Of a DNA stretch of 64,000 nt, positions 1 through 22,600 are shown in pieces. Numbering within the stretch: position 1 is the stretch's first letter; each line of letters opens with the position of its first letter. A model generated the notes under the pieces. It ran no database searches and was not told the origin of the DNA. It saw nothing but the letters and a program-made list of their open reading frames with translations. The translations under genes and the position numbers were made by a program. Origin of the DNA: Ptychodera flava (Eukaryota > Hemichordata > Enteropneusta > Ptychoderidae); NCBI RefSeq assembly GCF_041260155.1, contig NC_091942.1, forward strand, positions 5,688,501-5,752,500, written 5' to 3'.

Positions 1-92
1 AGTCTATGCATCTATAGCTTTCTAACGTATCGATTGATTCTCTTGGTAATGCAGCCTGCAGATTGACGCCCATTGGAATCTGAGTGGTCCAT

Positions 93-10253
<10,161 letters not shown>

Positions 10254-10350
10254 CTCTTCAAAAATTACCACGCAGGATATATGCTGTAAACTGGTAACTT
10301 TTACTGTTTCAGGATTTGGTCCACTTGCCTCGTAAACCAAAGAACACGAT

Positions 10351-10384
10351 ATTTATACAAACTTTCAAAACACTGCTGACGTCA
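10351..10384 (-). promoter_or_regulatory. Candidate core promoter of VWD gene C: TATA box and CRE palindrome
   Basis: On the minus strand, TTGTATAAAT (10360-10351) lies about 100 nt before the proposed ATG. The palindrome TGACGTCA (10377-10384), a CREB/ATF-type site, is about 20 nt further upstream. Genes A and B have a TGACGTG and TTTAAAA pair at similar distances. Function is inferred from position only. Confidence 0.45.
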
Positions 10385-10802
10385 TGGTAGCTATGACAAC
10401 GTACAGAATTAAGAAACTTTGACAGAGTTGTATCTCAGTTTGACATCCCTTTTATATTTTAATTACGCAAATGCTCAAGAAAATATTAAAATCTGGTTAC
10501 ATGTGGCAGAGGTATTAGTAATCTAGAACAATAACCCTGGCATGCCATGAATAGATATATTGTTCTCTCTTTTCTGCACATCATATCTGCGGTGCCGCAT
10601 CCGTTAGGGCGTGGTGAATAGACCTCTGCAGTACTCGGTTCAGGATTTTGTGTTGTTTTCACTTAATATGGAAGGTAGCAGTGATAATCATTTACTTTAC
10701 ACATTTCTGACGTAAATGTCTTTTTTGTGCTGGGAAATTTACGCATTTTTAACAAAGAGTGATTATTGCTATGAACCATAAGTTCATATTCACATAAGTA
10801 AA

Positions 10803-10806
<4 letters not shown>

Positions 10807-10892
<86 letters not shown>
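10807..10892. repeat. (TA)n microsatellite
   Basis: About 85 bp of pure TA, followed by a short ACAC run. The rest of 10,400-11,700 shows nothing else I can name; open frames there are short and lack recognisable motifs. Confidence 0.98.
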
Positions 10893-10898
<6 letters not shown>

Positions 10899-11716
10899 GC
10901 CGAATAGGATTTTCCTTTTGTCTTACTCCGACTATATCTAAATATATTTTGGTCATACGCTTAAATAACCAATAACAGTTAGATCATAGTTCGGTGACAG
11001 TGAGCAGCTTGTCATGACTGTAGGCTTTGATAGTTGATAGTTGAAATGTTAGTAAGTGATCATGAAAAAGTTATTTCTGAGCGGTATTTACGATTTGTAT
11101 CTCTATAGCTCCGAATTATAAACGTGTATGATTGCTTCTGGTTTTGTGATCCTTGTACTTTTGTTTTGATGAAACTTATCTGCTTCAAGTGAATCAATGT
11201 CTCCCTGGCTCCTTGCATCCCTATATCCGTGATTCAATCCATCGTCTGTCTTCATCCCATTCACCAAACTCCATCTGCCAGTCAATCTGTCAATCAATTC
11301 TTTTGCTCACTCAACCATTTTGTATATTCAGCTGCAGTCATGAAATATGTCCGTAAGAAAACACATCGCGACGCCGTCAATCATTTTGGGATTAAATGGA
11401 ACAAGATGGCGCTAAAAATGTCATTTATTCATCTGCAAATTTATCCCTTATTTCCTGTTTTGACACAATAGCTCGTTCGAAATTCAAACTTTGAGCAAAA
11501 ATTAGAGCAACATTTTCGACTTTTCTCAAAGTAAAAAAAGGAATGTCTAACAGCAAATATGAATACATATTCAAAACATTATTCGATTGATTGAATAAAA
11601 ACACCGGTGATACAAATAAAGTGTGATATGCATCAATTATTTACTACAGAGCAAGGCCAGTCTTTCGATGTCAACGACGTGTACAAAAATGGATTTCTTG
11701 GTACTTTTAAGACAAT

Positions 11717-12070
11717 TTAAGTAGTATGTGTTTCCGAAAGAGAAAGACTTAAACTTTTGCTCAAACTTTCCTCAAGGAATCTTTCAACCATTCTTTTTCA
11801 AAATCATGAATAAAAATCGGAGGTAACAGTGCAAATTTTGGTACTAGAGAATCAAATAACCCAAAATTTATCGATATTTAAAATTTAAAATGGCAACCAT
11901 CCCTGTGTTAACTCTATGGAGAAAAATAAAATTTTCGCGTTTCGAAAAACTAAGCCAGTGAAAAGTTTTCTTACAACAAGAGCTTTAAAATTAACCCTAA
12001 CAAGTGGTATACCAGAATTGTAAGAGTTTTAGAGTCCGAATACATGTCCCCGAGCCGCGTTCTACCTTAA
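11717..12070 (+). mobile_element. TTAA-flanked MITE family M2, copy 1
   Basis: About 350 bp, with TTAA at both edges, ends TTAAGTAGTATG and TTCTACCTTAA, and the family core ACTTAAACTTTTGCTCAAAC. TTAA target duplication is typical of piggyBac-type elements. Other copies are at 19.7-20.6 (a pair), 41.3, 54.1, 58.0 and 60.5 kb. Confidence 0.75.
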
Positions 12071-12867
12071 TATGCAAATTAGCGACTAATTTAAGTGGAA
12101 GTATCAACTCAGATGTAAATACAATCAAGCTGATTAATTAAATCATGTTGAATGGTACTTTGTCAAGTATTTTCACGGGAGGAGATATTTATTTCACTTA
12201 CAGCTTTTTCCTTGTCATAAAAGTTGGCCTTTGTTATGCCACTGGCAGAGGTTTCTGAACATGGTTGATACTACAGATTTCCGTTTCTATAGCAACCATA
12301 GACGTCGCACATCATATCCTATGAAAATAAACAAATGTGACGCATTGTATGTTATCATTCCAGGTCTTTCACAAAGTTACGGAAATCTCGCAGATAAAAA
12401 AATAGTTTTCAATATTTCGCCCTATATGCATTACAAGACCGGTGCTAGTGAAAATATACGATTCTTTCTGGAAAATGATAAGCGGACAGACTTTTAGGAT
12501 CTCGGATGGGGAAGATGTGTTTTGTGCCCCCTCGGTGAGTTACCTTGTTGCGATAGTTTTGGCTAGGAACGATAATATGTAGTACCACTTAAAAGGCCAG
12601 TGGCTGTAGCTCTTACTTTCACCGTGTTTGTTTTTTACGGTCATTGCAAGTTTTTGCTGTATTCCCCAAATTGAAACGCTATTCAGTTTGTCAACATTGC
12701 GTCTAAACTGCGCTGTTATTGTTTTCATTTGAATTCTAATACGGGCCAGAATTCATTCGTCAGCAATAAGAGTTAGATCTACACATGTACAGGCTGAGTT
12801 GACAAGCTGAATACTGTGTATCCGTACATATGCTGTGGGGAATAGAACAAGAAACTTGCAATTGACT

Positions 12868-12962
12868 TACAAAACAAAAATAGCGAAAAAATCAAAAAGC
12901 TTTCTCTAAAGGAAATGGATCTATGAGCGAAAATTTTCCGAATGTTACTCTGAAGGTAATTT
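12868..12962. repeat. Direct repeat, copy 1 of 2
   Basis: The stretch ending GAAATGGATCTATGAG, then AATTTTCCGAATGTTACTCT, recurs at 13,655-13,745 with few changes. Probably an unnamed dispersed repeat. The surrounding 12.1-15.5 kb shows no gene I can support. Confidence 0.7.
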
Positions 12963-13654
12963 TGGCCTCGTTGACAGAAAGCACTTTTTCGTGGAAACAA
13001 AAATTTATACATACACAATCATGTTAGAAAGAAGCCTATAAACATCATAATATTGCTTTTACAAAATGTTATGTTCATAGTTTTCTTTTTTCTCGCATGT
13101 AAACTTATAAAAGATAAAAACGCTTCCGGTCGATGTTCACTAGCACACAAAGTTCCTCTTTCAACCCGTTGTTCTTGTGAAGACCAAATCTAGTGCCTTA
13201 CGTTTTGATACAAAGCAGTGCATGCAGTCGGAGACAGGTTTGTTTCCCATCACATGCATATTAAACCTCTGAGCGCCACAGTCAATTTTTGTTGTCTTAT
13301 AAAATATACTCCAGTCAGTTTTTTTCGATTTTTACCAAAATTTTGATAAAAAATTGAAGCAGGTGAAATGTGATGTCCTTTTGGTCCAAAATTACCCAAG
13401 TAATTACAAAAAAAATTACAAAACTTGGTAAAATGTTGCACTAAAATTTTGATGGGAAAATTACAGCTCTCAAAAGGGTTAAGGATATAAAAAAGAGGAT
13501 GAACAGGTCGTCTGATTCACTCACTTACTGTTTGATGTGACCTTCAGAAAACGGCCAAAATTGATAAATGCGCACAAAATTTGGAACGATTGAAAAAAGA
13601 TTTTGGTGATCAGGTTTACAACGAGATACAGATCTGGTTACCAAATTTTTCAGA

Positions 13655-13745
13655 CTTACAAAGCAAAAATAGCGAAAAAAATCAAAAGTTATCTCTAAAG
13701 GAAATGGATCTATGAGAAAAAATTTTCCGAATGTTACTCTTAACA
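13655..13745. repeat. Direct repeat, copy 2 of 2
   Basis: Matches 12,868-12,962 in the same orientation. See that entry for the shared words. Confidence 0.7.
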
Positions 13746-14009
13746 TTTGCTGTTTCTCACGGAAAGTCACCGATTGTCAAAACGAGATAGAAACCTCGCC
13801 TTGCTTTGCAAGGCTCTGGGTGATGAGTACCACTAAAATGTGTTCCAACGTTGGGTGTATTGGTGCGCATGACATGGACTAATTGTCTTTGAGTGTGCGC
13901 CAGTCTGATGTGGCTATTACATTTTACGGGAACTACACTGACGAACACACACATACATACACACACATACACGCTCTCTCATTTACTTTAAGATAATGAT
14001 ACTGACCAA

Positions 14010-14057
14010 CTGTCTGTCTGTCTGTCTGTTTGTTTGTCTGTCTGTCTGTCTGTCTGA
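14010..14057. repeat. (TCTG)n microsatellite
   Basis: TGTC units with a few TTTG interruptions, about 48 bp. Confidence 0.95.
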
Positions 14058-15566
14058 CTCTGTCTCATTTACTTTTCGATAATGATAACCACCAAGCTGT
14101 CTGTCTTTTCTGCTTTTTTTCGAATATCTAGCCTAACCAAAACGGTCAAACAATACCGTGTCGACTACCGTAATACTCTACGCCAAGTTGCAATTTATGA
14201 AATACAGCAGTGGCGCACCAGGTTTTCCAGACTAGAGGTTTATTGTCCTTAATTCATTCTGTACGTTTAATATATTGCTTTCTCAACGCGTGTGATTGAC
14301 AGACCCAAAGTTATTACTGGTTGGCGACACGTGCCTATACCTCATACAGTATGACGATCGGATAAATTGATGTCAATCAACCAAAATCTATATCAGATTA
14401 ACTTTTGTTGAGAAAAAAATAAACTTACACAAAGTTTTTTGCTGCGGTTTATCACAGTCTGAGGATTTTTATGCATTGTAATTTGGAAGCAGATAAGGTT
14501 CAGAGACAGGAGAGACATTGCAAATATAGGACGAGTACTGATGACCAGGTTATTTGCAGATGACGGACGTAGATCAACACATCTGTGTTTGATACTCTTG
14601 TTTTTTGTTTTGTCAGACTGTTTGTGTATGATGTACTGAGAACACAACCAGAGAGCAGCGCACAGAGAGATGTCAGTCCACGTCGACTAGTTTTCCCGTC
14701 ATGCAATAGGTATGTTCAGTAAAGTCACATAACAATGTGTCAATCTCAGACAAAAATCCCTTGTTGTGGTAGTATCAATCAAATATTCATAACACACCTC
14801 ACATTTTCAATTACAGACTATACATTTCCCACTAGATCCCGAAATATTTTTTGTCTTCAAGTGGCCAACTAAATGAACAAATTACTTTTCTCTTATTTAT
14901 AATTAGATGTCGAAACATCGGCAACAACCTAACAGAAGGATGCAACAATGAAAAGTGCAAGCATTTGTAACTTTTAGCTCGTAAACACTGTCTCAAAACT
15001 CTGTACTTGTGTGAATTGCACTGTGTGACACTGTGTTGATAAGTTTAATAGTAGGCGTTTCAACAATGCTTTCTTTTGGAAGTAGTACAAGAAGTTTGTG
15101 TGATTGTGATTGACATACAAAACAAAAAATAGTTTGAAAAAACATCAAAAGTGACAAGCCTTGATGAAATACTGACAGTACGAGAGAAGTGATTTCCATG
15201 GTCTCTAAAGCACACGATAGATTTACTGTATTCTCCTATTTTTATGTGTATCCGGGGGTGATTGTGTTAACTTAGAATGCCTGGTTAGAAATGGCTTGAC
15301 ATAGAAGATTTGACGGGAATTCTTGGGACTCTTATATTTTGATAAAAACAATTTTAATAAAGACGATCAATATTTTGAAAATACTATAATGGTTATGTCC
15401 TTTGGAAGTTCGAAAGGAAATGTATATGTGGACTTTGAACGATCTTCCCTGTGTCATGGTTCGAACGGTAACATTTTAAACTTTTGGCGCGATGAAAAAG
15501 TTGGATTTATAAATAGCTGTTGTTTTATGTGAAATATAGACGGGAGATTCTATTTTTCTATTGCCT

Positions 15567-17812
15567 CTAGTCCTGTCTCTGTATCTTTGTCGGGTCCTTG
15601 TCAAATCGACGCCCATATATGGCAGCAACAAGGAGAGGCTGAGAGACACCACGTTCGGACCAAATCGTATTGAAGGGAGTCGTAGTTTCCCACTCTGCTG
15701 TTGAGGCAAGTTCAATGCCTGATGTAAGCACCTCTGGAAACAGTTTCGTTACTCCCGTCAAAGTAAAATTGCCAGTGAGATGAAAATATGTAAAAATTGT
15801 GCTAGCGTGGCTCACTGCCTGCCCACACTGTCCCGTCGGCCCGGACTCGCATTTGACAAGCGCGCAAACTTGGAGGTAATACTGGCCGTCTGTGGTATGA
15901 AGTCCGTCAAAAACACCTAGCGCATAACGATCTTTGGATAAACTGTTTTGTTGTTTTTTGTAATTCAGAAAACAACATAGATTGTTATAACAAACTTCCA
16001 ATTTTCCCGCGTTCTTTTCGACTAGCGCGAACGTGTATGGATCGTCGTTCATCACAGCAGTAAACGTTTTGGTGATCTTCGCAGTATTTGAATATTTTGG
16101 CGCTCTTGTTGTTTGCTTATGAGCCGGGTGACTCCGCATCTTTCTTTCATTCACGGATTTTTTCGTAGATGTGGTCTTCGAATTGCTAAGTTGAATAAAA
16201 CTTGGGCCATTCCCTCGATTTACCGATGAAGATGCAATAGAACGGCGCCATGTTTGCGAAATTGACGCACGCCGGTCTGACTGGTCAAAAGTTGACAGTT
16301 GTAGCCTTGACAGGTTTTCGCTGATCGTCGTGTCGTGGCTTTTTCCAGCGGGCAGTCGACCAATTGCAAGTTTTCCTCTGTAATTATTCATGTCGTAGTG
16401 GTACGCAACAGCCCCCTGAGAAGAGGAATACAATCCACTTCCAGTCATCTTTGCTAGGGGTAAATGTTGGTTAGCTGCCAACAAATTAACGCCGCGACTC
16501 ATGGCAAACGCCTGTTGAAATTCAATTGCAGTGAGAAGCGGAAGGACGTTCATCCAAGCAGTTGGAAACGCAATATATCTGACTCCGATTTTGTCGATCA
16601 AATCTGAGGCGGGCTGAGCGAAGAGGATGTCGAAACACGTGAACGTACCGAAGAGTCCAAACTCAGTTTCGAAAACACCAAAGTTGCGAGGTCGCACATG
16701 GCCGAACTGAAATGTGTGTCTCTCCCCCGCGAACAAGTTAACTTTGAAATATCGCGCGGCGAAGCTTCCATCGGAGAGAAAAGCAACATTCGTGTTGTAC
16801 TGATATCGACCGTCATCGGGACAGTTCGGGTCTTCGGATTTTGTGCAGGCGTACGCTGTTGCCATGTTTGCAACCAGCGCGATTGAATTGTCCCGTGCCA
16901 TGCAACTTAGTTTTCCAAGAACTGTTCTGTTGAAGCCCTGGTTGTCTTCACAGGGTTTAATTGGTACACTGAAATCAGCTGGGTGGGGAACAGATTCTGA
17001 AAACAGGAGGAGCTCGTCACGGCTCAGACCAAGACCAGTGATGCCATATTCTGGAAAAACTATTATTTTGACACCCTGAAAAAATAACGGAAAATGACGT
17101 TTTCATACCTATTTTGTGGTTATCTTGTAAAATTTTCCATGATGTAGCATAAATTCCCTTTCACAGTGGTTGTATTCTTGTCAATCGTATCTTGACTTTG
17201 AAAAACTTCGTTTGTTGTAAGTTTGGGCTAGATCTGTGTGAAGGGCTTGTTTGAACCTGAATTCTAGCAACTTTTCGACCTTTATGATTAATACAAATAA
17301 TTACTAATAGGTAGGTTCAGCAGTACTAAGGTGCAAAAGCATGTTATTCCTCCTGTAAAATCATGTTTTTACCTAGTGCAATTTTAAAGTTTTTTCTTGT
17401 AGAGACAAAGCATTTTTACCAAACCAAAAACTGCGTGCACACAAGTACAATCTCTGCACAGGTAAGTTTTTCCTTGTCATTTGGTATATGGAAACGTCTG
17501 TCCTTTTGCGCATGCGTATGGTGTAGGTGTAAGTGAAAGTCTACTTTTATCAGTGACTGTCATGAATTTAGAAATACCTGTAACTGATTCTCAATTTTTA
17601 CTGCTTGATGTAAACTACGTGACTTGCAAAATATCGATAGTGAACTGATTGGCCTGTATATTGTTGCGGTCCATTGCCATCTCTGATATTTTATTTCAGC
17701 TCATTTTGAAAGGTCTAGTTATAGCGTAACAATATCTTGCAGGTATGCTGTGACCAATGGATGTGTAAGTGCTTCATGTACCACGCACTCAACTGATCTA
17801 TCTATCTATCTC

Positions 17813-17852
<40 letters not shown>

Positions 17853-17926
17853 ATATCTATCTGTCTGTCTGTCTGTCTGTCAAGTCAAGTCAAGTTTATT
17901 TCAGTACTTATGGCCACCGGCCAAAA

Positions 17927-17967
<41 letters not shown>

Positions 17968-19262
17968 AAACCAAATCCTCAAGAATCTCTTTGGTCCTTT
18001 AGGATTGAAGTTTTGCCTACATCATGCCAAACATACTTGACACTATTTGGCATGTAATCTACTCCCTAACTAAAATACGACCAGTCTCTCTAATGATGTA
18101 ATGCGTGCAACAACATTGATGCTTTAATTAATCTTTATACTGTTGTCCTTATAGCAGGTGCAGCCAACGAACAAGGCACTTTTAAAAAGGTCCTTGCTAT
18201 GATAAGATATATTGTGCATTACAAATAATGTGAACTGACTAATTTTACGTCAAGAGGGTAATTAATTAGCTGTTCATAATTTGCCCTCCCACAGAAAATT
18301 CTTTAACTTACCCTCCCACACTCAAACTTCATTTTCACCCACTCGCCACTTATTTTTGCCTGTTTCCCCTCCCCACTGTGAATTTTTGAAGCTCCCTCGC
18401 CCTGTGGCGAAAAAAAACTTGCCAATTTCCCCTGCCCTGGAAACAATTCCCCTCAAAAAGTTTTTCGCCAAGCCCTGTCTCCAGGACAATCAACCGATAT
18501 CCGCCCTGCCCTACAAAAAAAACTAAAATTTGCTCCCCTACCACCTAAAAATATGTCCCCTGCCCTAGCAAAATAAAAATTCCCCTGCCCTCAAAAATTG
18601 CTCCTGGAATAGCTTTTACGATGAATAGCTCCGTTGGCTGCACCTGTTATAGCGCCTGGCTGTGATGCTAGCTGTACTGGCAAGCACAGTTGACAGCTTT
18701 GTTTGTATAGTTTGCATTTCTTCATATTCATTATCGCTTTATAACTTTGACAGTTGACTTCAATGCAACCCAACATTTTTTTTTCAATTTTTGAAGTCTC
18801 TCTAGCTTGAAGCAAATCTTTTCCTCTTGTTATCGCAGTGATACATTTTTAACGCTGTCTGCAGCAAATTTCACCAAAATCCTCACCCCCCCCTCCCTGA
18901 ATATCACCTGGTTCTTCAGACTTCTCTAACAGAACTGATAACATTTGAGACATGACATTTTTTAGCATGTGTTCTTGATAATATCACGATACATTAACGC
19001 GAACACCTACCTTCTTGGCGGCTTTCTCTGCTTGTTCTCTGAACACGTCTAGATTTGTGTCCATAACCAGCATGGCAACGTCTCTAGTCAGAGTTTCGGC
19101 AGGTAGAACGTAGCTGAATGAGAAATGTTCGTACACGGCGGCTAGGATGGTCCCACTGGAGCTGCCCTGGTTGTACTTTGCAACACGCCCTGCGTTCACC
19201 GAGTGTGGCATCAACAGCACGGCCAGAACTGCCAGCGACAAAAATAGTCGTATGTCAATCAT
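15567..19262 (-). CDS. Vanin/biotinidase-like amidase (CN hydrolase), two exons
   Basis: Exon 1 is 19262-19011 and exon 2 is 17075-15567, joined in phase 0 (AAG/GTAGGT donor, TTTTTCAG acceptor): 586 residues. The start is the ATG at 19262, giving a signal peptide (MIDIRLFLSLAVLAV...SVNA). The nitrilase-type triad is visible: Glu93 in VFPEYGITG, Lys195 in AARYFKVNLF, Cys231 in FTCFDILF. It continues with AFPTAWMNVLPLL and KMTGSGLYSS, near-copies of the vertebrate vanin motifs. The C-terminal base domain follows (VCYNNLCCFLNY, ALGVFDGLHTTDGQYYLQVC, GRRFDKD). Family members hydrolyse pantetheine or biotin amides; which substrate applies here cannot be told. A Ser/Thr/Lys-rich linker at about residues 325-417 makes it longer than human vanin-1 (513 residues). 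The C-terminus is polar with no GPI-anchor tail, so it is probably soluble and secreted, as biotinidase is. Confidence 0.93.
17795..17970. repeat. (TCTA)n and (TCTG)n microsatellites around a short dispersed sequence
   Basis: TCTA/TCTG units at about 17,795-17,882, then CAAGTCAAGTTTATTTCAGT, ACTTATGGCCACCGGCCAAA, then TCTG units to about 17,968. The middle piece may be the 3' tip of a retroposon with a TCTG tail. All of it lies in intron 1 of the vanin-like gene. Confidence 0.85.
18147..18655. mobile_element. MITE-like element with 20-bp TIRs and pyrimidine-rich core
   Basis: The left end TATAGCAGGTGCAGCCAACG (about 18,153-18,172) and its inverse near 18,625-18,650 (CGTTGGCTGCACCTGTTATA) bracket about 500 bp. 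The core is dominated by irregular CCCCTGCCC/CCCTCCCAC units. It lies in intron 1 of the vanin-like gene. Confidence 0.65.
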
Positions 19263-19689
19263 GTTGATTGCCAAGACACTGGATTTAACCTACAAATGAA
19301 AGTATGCGCCAGGACCTGACAGGCAAACTGTCTTCTTTGTGCATACTTGCGACTCGTCTACTTACTATGACGTAGCACTTCCTTCATGGATAAACAATGA
19401 CCTTTGTTCTTCACAGTTCAAAGTGCGTCGTGACGTCAGTTTGTGGTCACCTGGCTCGTAACACGCGGCGAAGGGACTGTACTGTCCATGGGGTAGAAGC
19501 ATTGGACGGTGCACGGTAACTGTGTATTGTCACAGAGTAACATAGATATTATTGTGTAACATCTTTAGCTAAAACCCTCTTGAGCTTATTTTTACTGTTT
19601 CAAAATTACGATGAAGAACTTTTTGCCAGTTCTCTTCTAATCAACATAAATCTTTTCCTTACAGATAGCATAGAACGCCGCTCCGACGA

Positions 19690-20580
19690 AATTGACTCGA
19701 AGACGTAGACTTTGCTCAAACTTTCCACGAGGACACTTCTTACCATTTTCTCTCAAAATCAAGTATGAAAAGCAGAGGTCACCATGCAATTTGCAATTAC
19801 AGAAAAAAAACTACCCGAATTTCCCGACGATGGAAACGCAAAATGGCCGCCAAACTGTAATAATTTGACAGCCCGAAATCTTTTTCCTCGAAAAATGCGA
19901 AATATAGTTCAGGCGAAATATTAGCAATCGATGAGATCATAAACCATTTTAAGTCGTTTTTCTCAAATAAAATAATGCTTAAAAGATCCATCAACATAAT
20001 ACAGTAATCATGGCTACAATACATTTTTAACAATGCATTTTTGATCTACCACTCGCAGGAGATTATTTTGAAACTCATGGAGTAATTAAAGTTCACCGAT
20101 TATTTTTGTTAGAATAGAAAATTTAATATTGCGCCATGTAGTTAACACTGCATGAAAACGCAATTATACAGATAAATTCACACTAATGAGTCGACTGTAT
20201 TACAGAATAATCCAAGTGAATTCACATGAATCCACATGAATACAGGCTTGCTGAATACAAGCAATGGATTATTGACTGTATTCATCTGTATATGCACTCT
20301 TCAGCTAAAATACAGGCAATAATCCATGCAAATACAGTATGTATTATTGGGTTTTCATGCAGTGGTAGTTAACACAGAGATGGCGACCATTTTGAATTTC
20401 AATTGAACTATCGGCAAATATTGGTAAATAAATTTTAGTGCCAAATTTTGCACCTTGGCCCCTGATTTTTAATCTTTATATCAACAGGGAACGGTTTAAA
20501 GTTTCCTGTAGGAAAGTTTGTGCTAAAAGTCCGTGTCTTTCAATTTCGAGGCGTGTACTGCCTTAATGGAGCAGTGAGCT
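19690..20580. mobile_element. Head-to-head pair of MITE family M2, split by a hAT-like MITE
   Basis: The left part (from about 19,700) carries TTTGCTCAAACTTTCC in plus orientation. The right part (about 20,380-20,575) is inverted and ends GGCGTGTACTGCCTTAA. A second, unrelated MITE (20,146-20,364) sits in the middle. Most of the upstream flank 19,263-19,690 is unremarkable. Confidence 0.6.
20146..20364. mobile_element. hAT-like MITE with 8-bp target duplication
   Basis: 219 bp with TIRs CACTGCATGAAAACGCAAT and (inverse) ATTGGGTTTTCATGCAGTG. It is flanked by perfect 8-bp duplications GTAGTTAA at 20138-20145 and 20365-20372. An 8-bp TSD and a CA..TG end are hAT hallmarks. Confidence 0.85.
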
Positions 20581-21030
20581 CAAGTAAGGAATGTTAAAGC
20601 CGAGAATCAATCTCTGATGCTCGCCATTGTTCTTATAAATGCTGATGGCCTACGATAGGAAAAAACCAACATAATATTGAAATATTTTAGTGCAAAACAC
20701 CATGATATCAAATGCAAACTTGGTAATGCAGGACGCCAAGTGCCGTTTGTTGCGAATCAGCGTAAATATTGTTACGCCACGCTATTTCTGCATAACGTCA
20801 TTTCAGACAATTTTGTCCGGTCCACTACCACTTCGCATTGATATATTTTGGGTCAGACAAACCTTGGGAATATTTCATTGTACTTCTGCGATAAATACCA
20901 TGATGGACGCCTGATTACCTCTTTTCTTTAAAAAAACCCTCTCGTTTAAAGGTACAGAGAACTAGACGATGTACAAATTTTTGGCAGCCGTCTTACATTA
21001 TGCATCAGTATATCATGATTTATTGTGACC

Positions 21031-21320
21031 TTAAAGGGAAGCGGTCGTCGGAAATGCGCTCGAAGGTCGCCAGGGACCCCTACGACCGATGTAAACACGG
21101 TATTCAAGGTACGTTAGCGATTGATGAATGTTAAAAGATGTTTTGTCACAATATATTAAATGTGCCTTGTAAAATTTAAATGTTGCATCTATGTTGGCAT
21201 GATGCATCTACTTTTTTATTATTATAATTGATGCATCTATATGCATCTCTATATAGTGCACGAAATACATCGTTTGTAAACAAACAAGTCGCACATGAGC
21301 AGTTACGACGATCGCCTCAC
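21031..21320. mobile_element. TTAA-flanked MITE family M3, copy 1
   Basis: Starts TTAAAGGGAAGCGGTCGTCG and contains AAGGTCGCCAGGGACCCCTA. Its right part (GTGCACGAAATACATCGTTT, then GACGATCGCC) is the inverse of the left end. Other copies are at 38.8, 53.8 (partial) and 60.9 kb. The stretch 21,320-22,330 shows nothing I can name. Confidence 0.65.
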
Positions 21321-22335
21321 ATGTCAGGCCAAGAAAAATAAAAATTTTGTTTTTCATCCTAGACATATTGCAAAAATGATGCAGCGACGCCGGGTTTTTT
21401 TCTTCTCTCTTTTCTTTATTCTTCAACCAACAAGAACGTGCAAAAACATGAAAACAACATAGGAATGAACGCGGCGGGTAGATTAGAAACAAACTTTTTA
21501 TTTTTTTTGGCCTGATTAAACTTCGTGAAATTTGAAATTGTGCGACTGTCCATAGACCCTAAAAAAGAAGTGCAGAGCGCCACCAATATGATCTAGCCTC
21601 TGACCTGGGAATGCCAATAAGAATCAGACCCCTGAGCAGTCAGTTAGAGCAGTGATGCTTATGTTTCCATACAGCATGGCTTTAAAAACCTCAACACACG
21701 TAGCATCAATCATACATTAATCGTACCCTGTTAATTTGATTTAAAATGTTCGACTTTTTCCGTCGTCAGTAAACTGCGTTTGAAAGATCCATTTACTCAC
21801 CTACTCATTGGCTGTGTGCAAACTCTGCTGCTATTACGTCACACTTTTCGCGTTAAAATGAGGCAAAGCGTAATTCACGTGAGAATGTATCAATATTTCA
21901 TTAAAATATTTATCTTGTCTTTGTGTTTATTTCTCATTTTAAAATGTATGGTTTTGAATGAATGCAAGACAGCAACACTTCAAAAGCTTTATCACGCTCA
22001 GTCCAGCTGAGCAGTCTGACCAATCATATATCCGTAGCTGAAAATTGTGCCATCAGCCGTAAACTAAATTTCCCGCCGCTGACTAGACTTGCTCCTCGTC
22101 TGTGGGCATATTAGGCCTAATTTATCAAAAAAGAATAAATTGAAGGACTAAACTTCAGCAGACTGTCGCACTAAGTGGTAGGCTGTTTTGTAAATCGTGG
22201 GGTGAACGCCTTGGCCAGCGAGTAACTCAGCTGCCGAAAAGCCAGGCAACCGGGAGCCATGCCAGTATAGTCGCAAACGTGTTCCCTGTTAAACCTGTCG
22301 CAGAATTCAAGTTGTGGTGATATTTTACGTACAAC

Positions 22336-22600
22336 CCATAGTCTGGGTTACCCAGACTGCTCTGCGGAGCTCTCTCCCGGCAGCCCAACACTTGTGGGGC
22401 AGCCAGAGAGAGCCCCACTGTAAGTAGTCTCGTTGTCCGAGACTACCTGAGACACGGCTGGTTTATTTTAACAGGCCAGGGCCGACGGCTTCGTTTGTCT
22501 CGGTTACCCAGACTGCTGTGCGGGGCTCTCTTCCGGCAGGGCGGCCGGAGAGAGCACCCCCAAACTGCAGTCTTGGTACCCGAGACTAATGGCTGACCTG
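22336..22600. repeat. Two copies of a palindrome-rich ~110-bp repeat
   Basis: The first copy opens with the 19-nt palindrome AGTCTGGGTTACCCAGACT and CTCTGCGGAGCTCTCTCCCG (22,340 on). The second, from about 22,498, has GTTACCCAGACTGCTGTGCG. Both end in sequence that can fold back (GTCTCG...CGAGAC). Probably a hairpin-type MITE present twice. The stretch 22,600-23,430 holds nothing recognised. Confidence 0.55.

Noticed and set aside
12231-12497. 88-residue plus-strand frame (MLCHWQRFLNMVDTTD...)
   Set aside because: Some protein-like look, but no motif, no paralogue in the window and no flanking exon signals.
16598-17079. Overlapping frames within the vanin-like exon 2
   Set aside because: Shadows in other frames of a clearly conserved coding exon.
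18984-19274. Vanin-like start at 19,274 (extra upstream residues)
   Set aside because: The codon there is TTG, not ATG; the first ATG in frame is at 19,262 and gives a clean signal peptide. The apparent tail after AAKK is intron.
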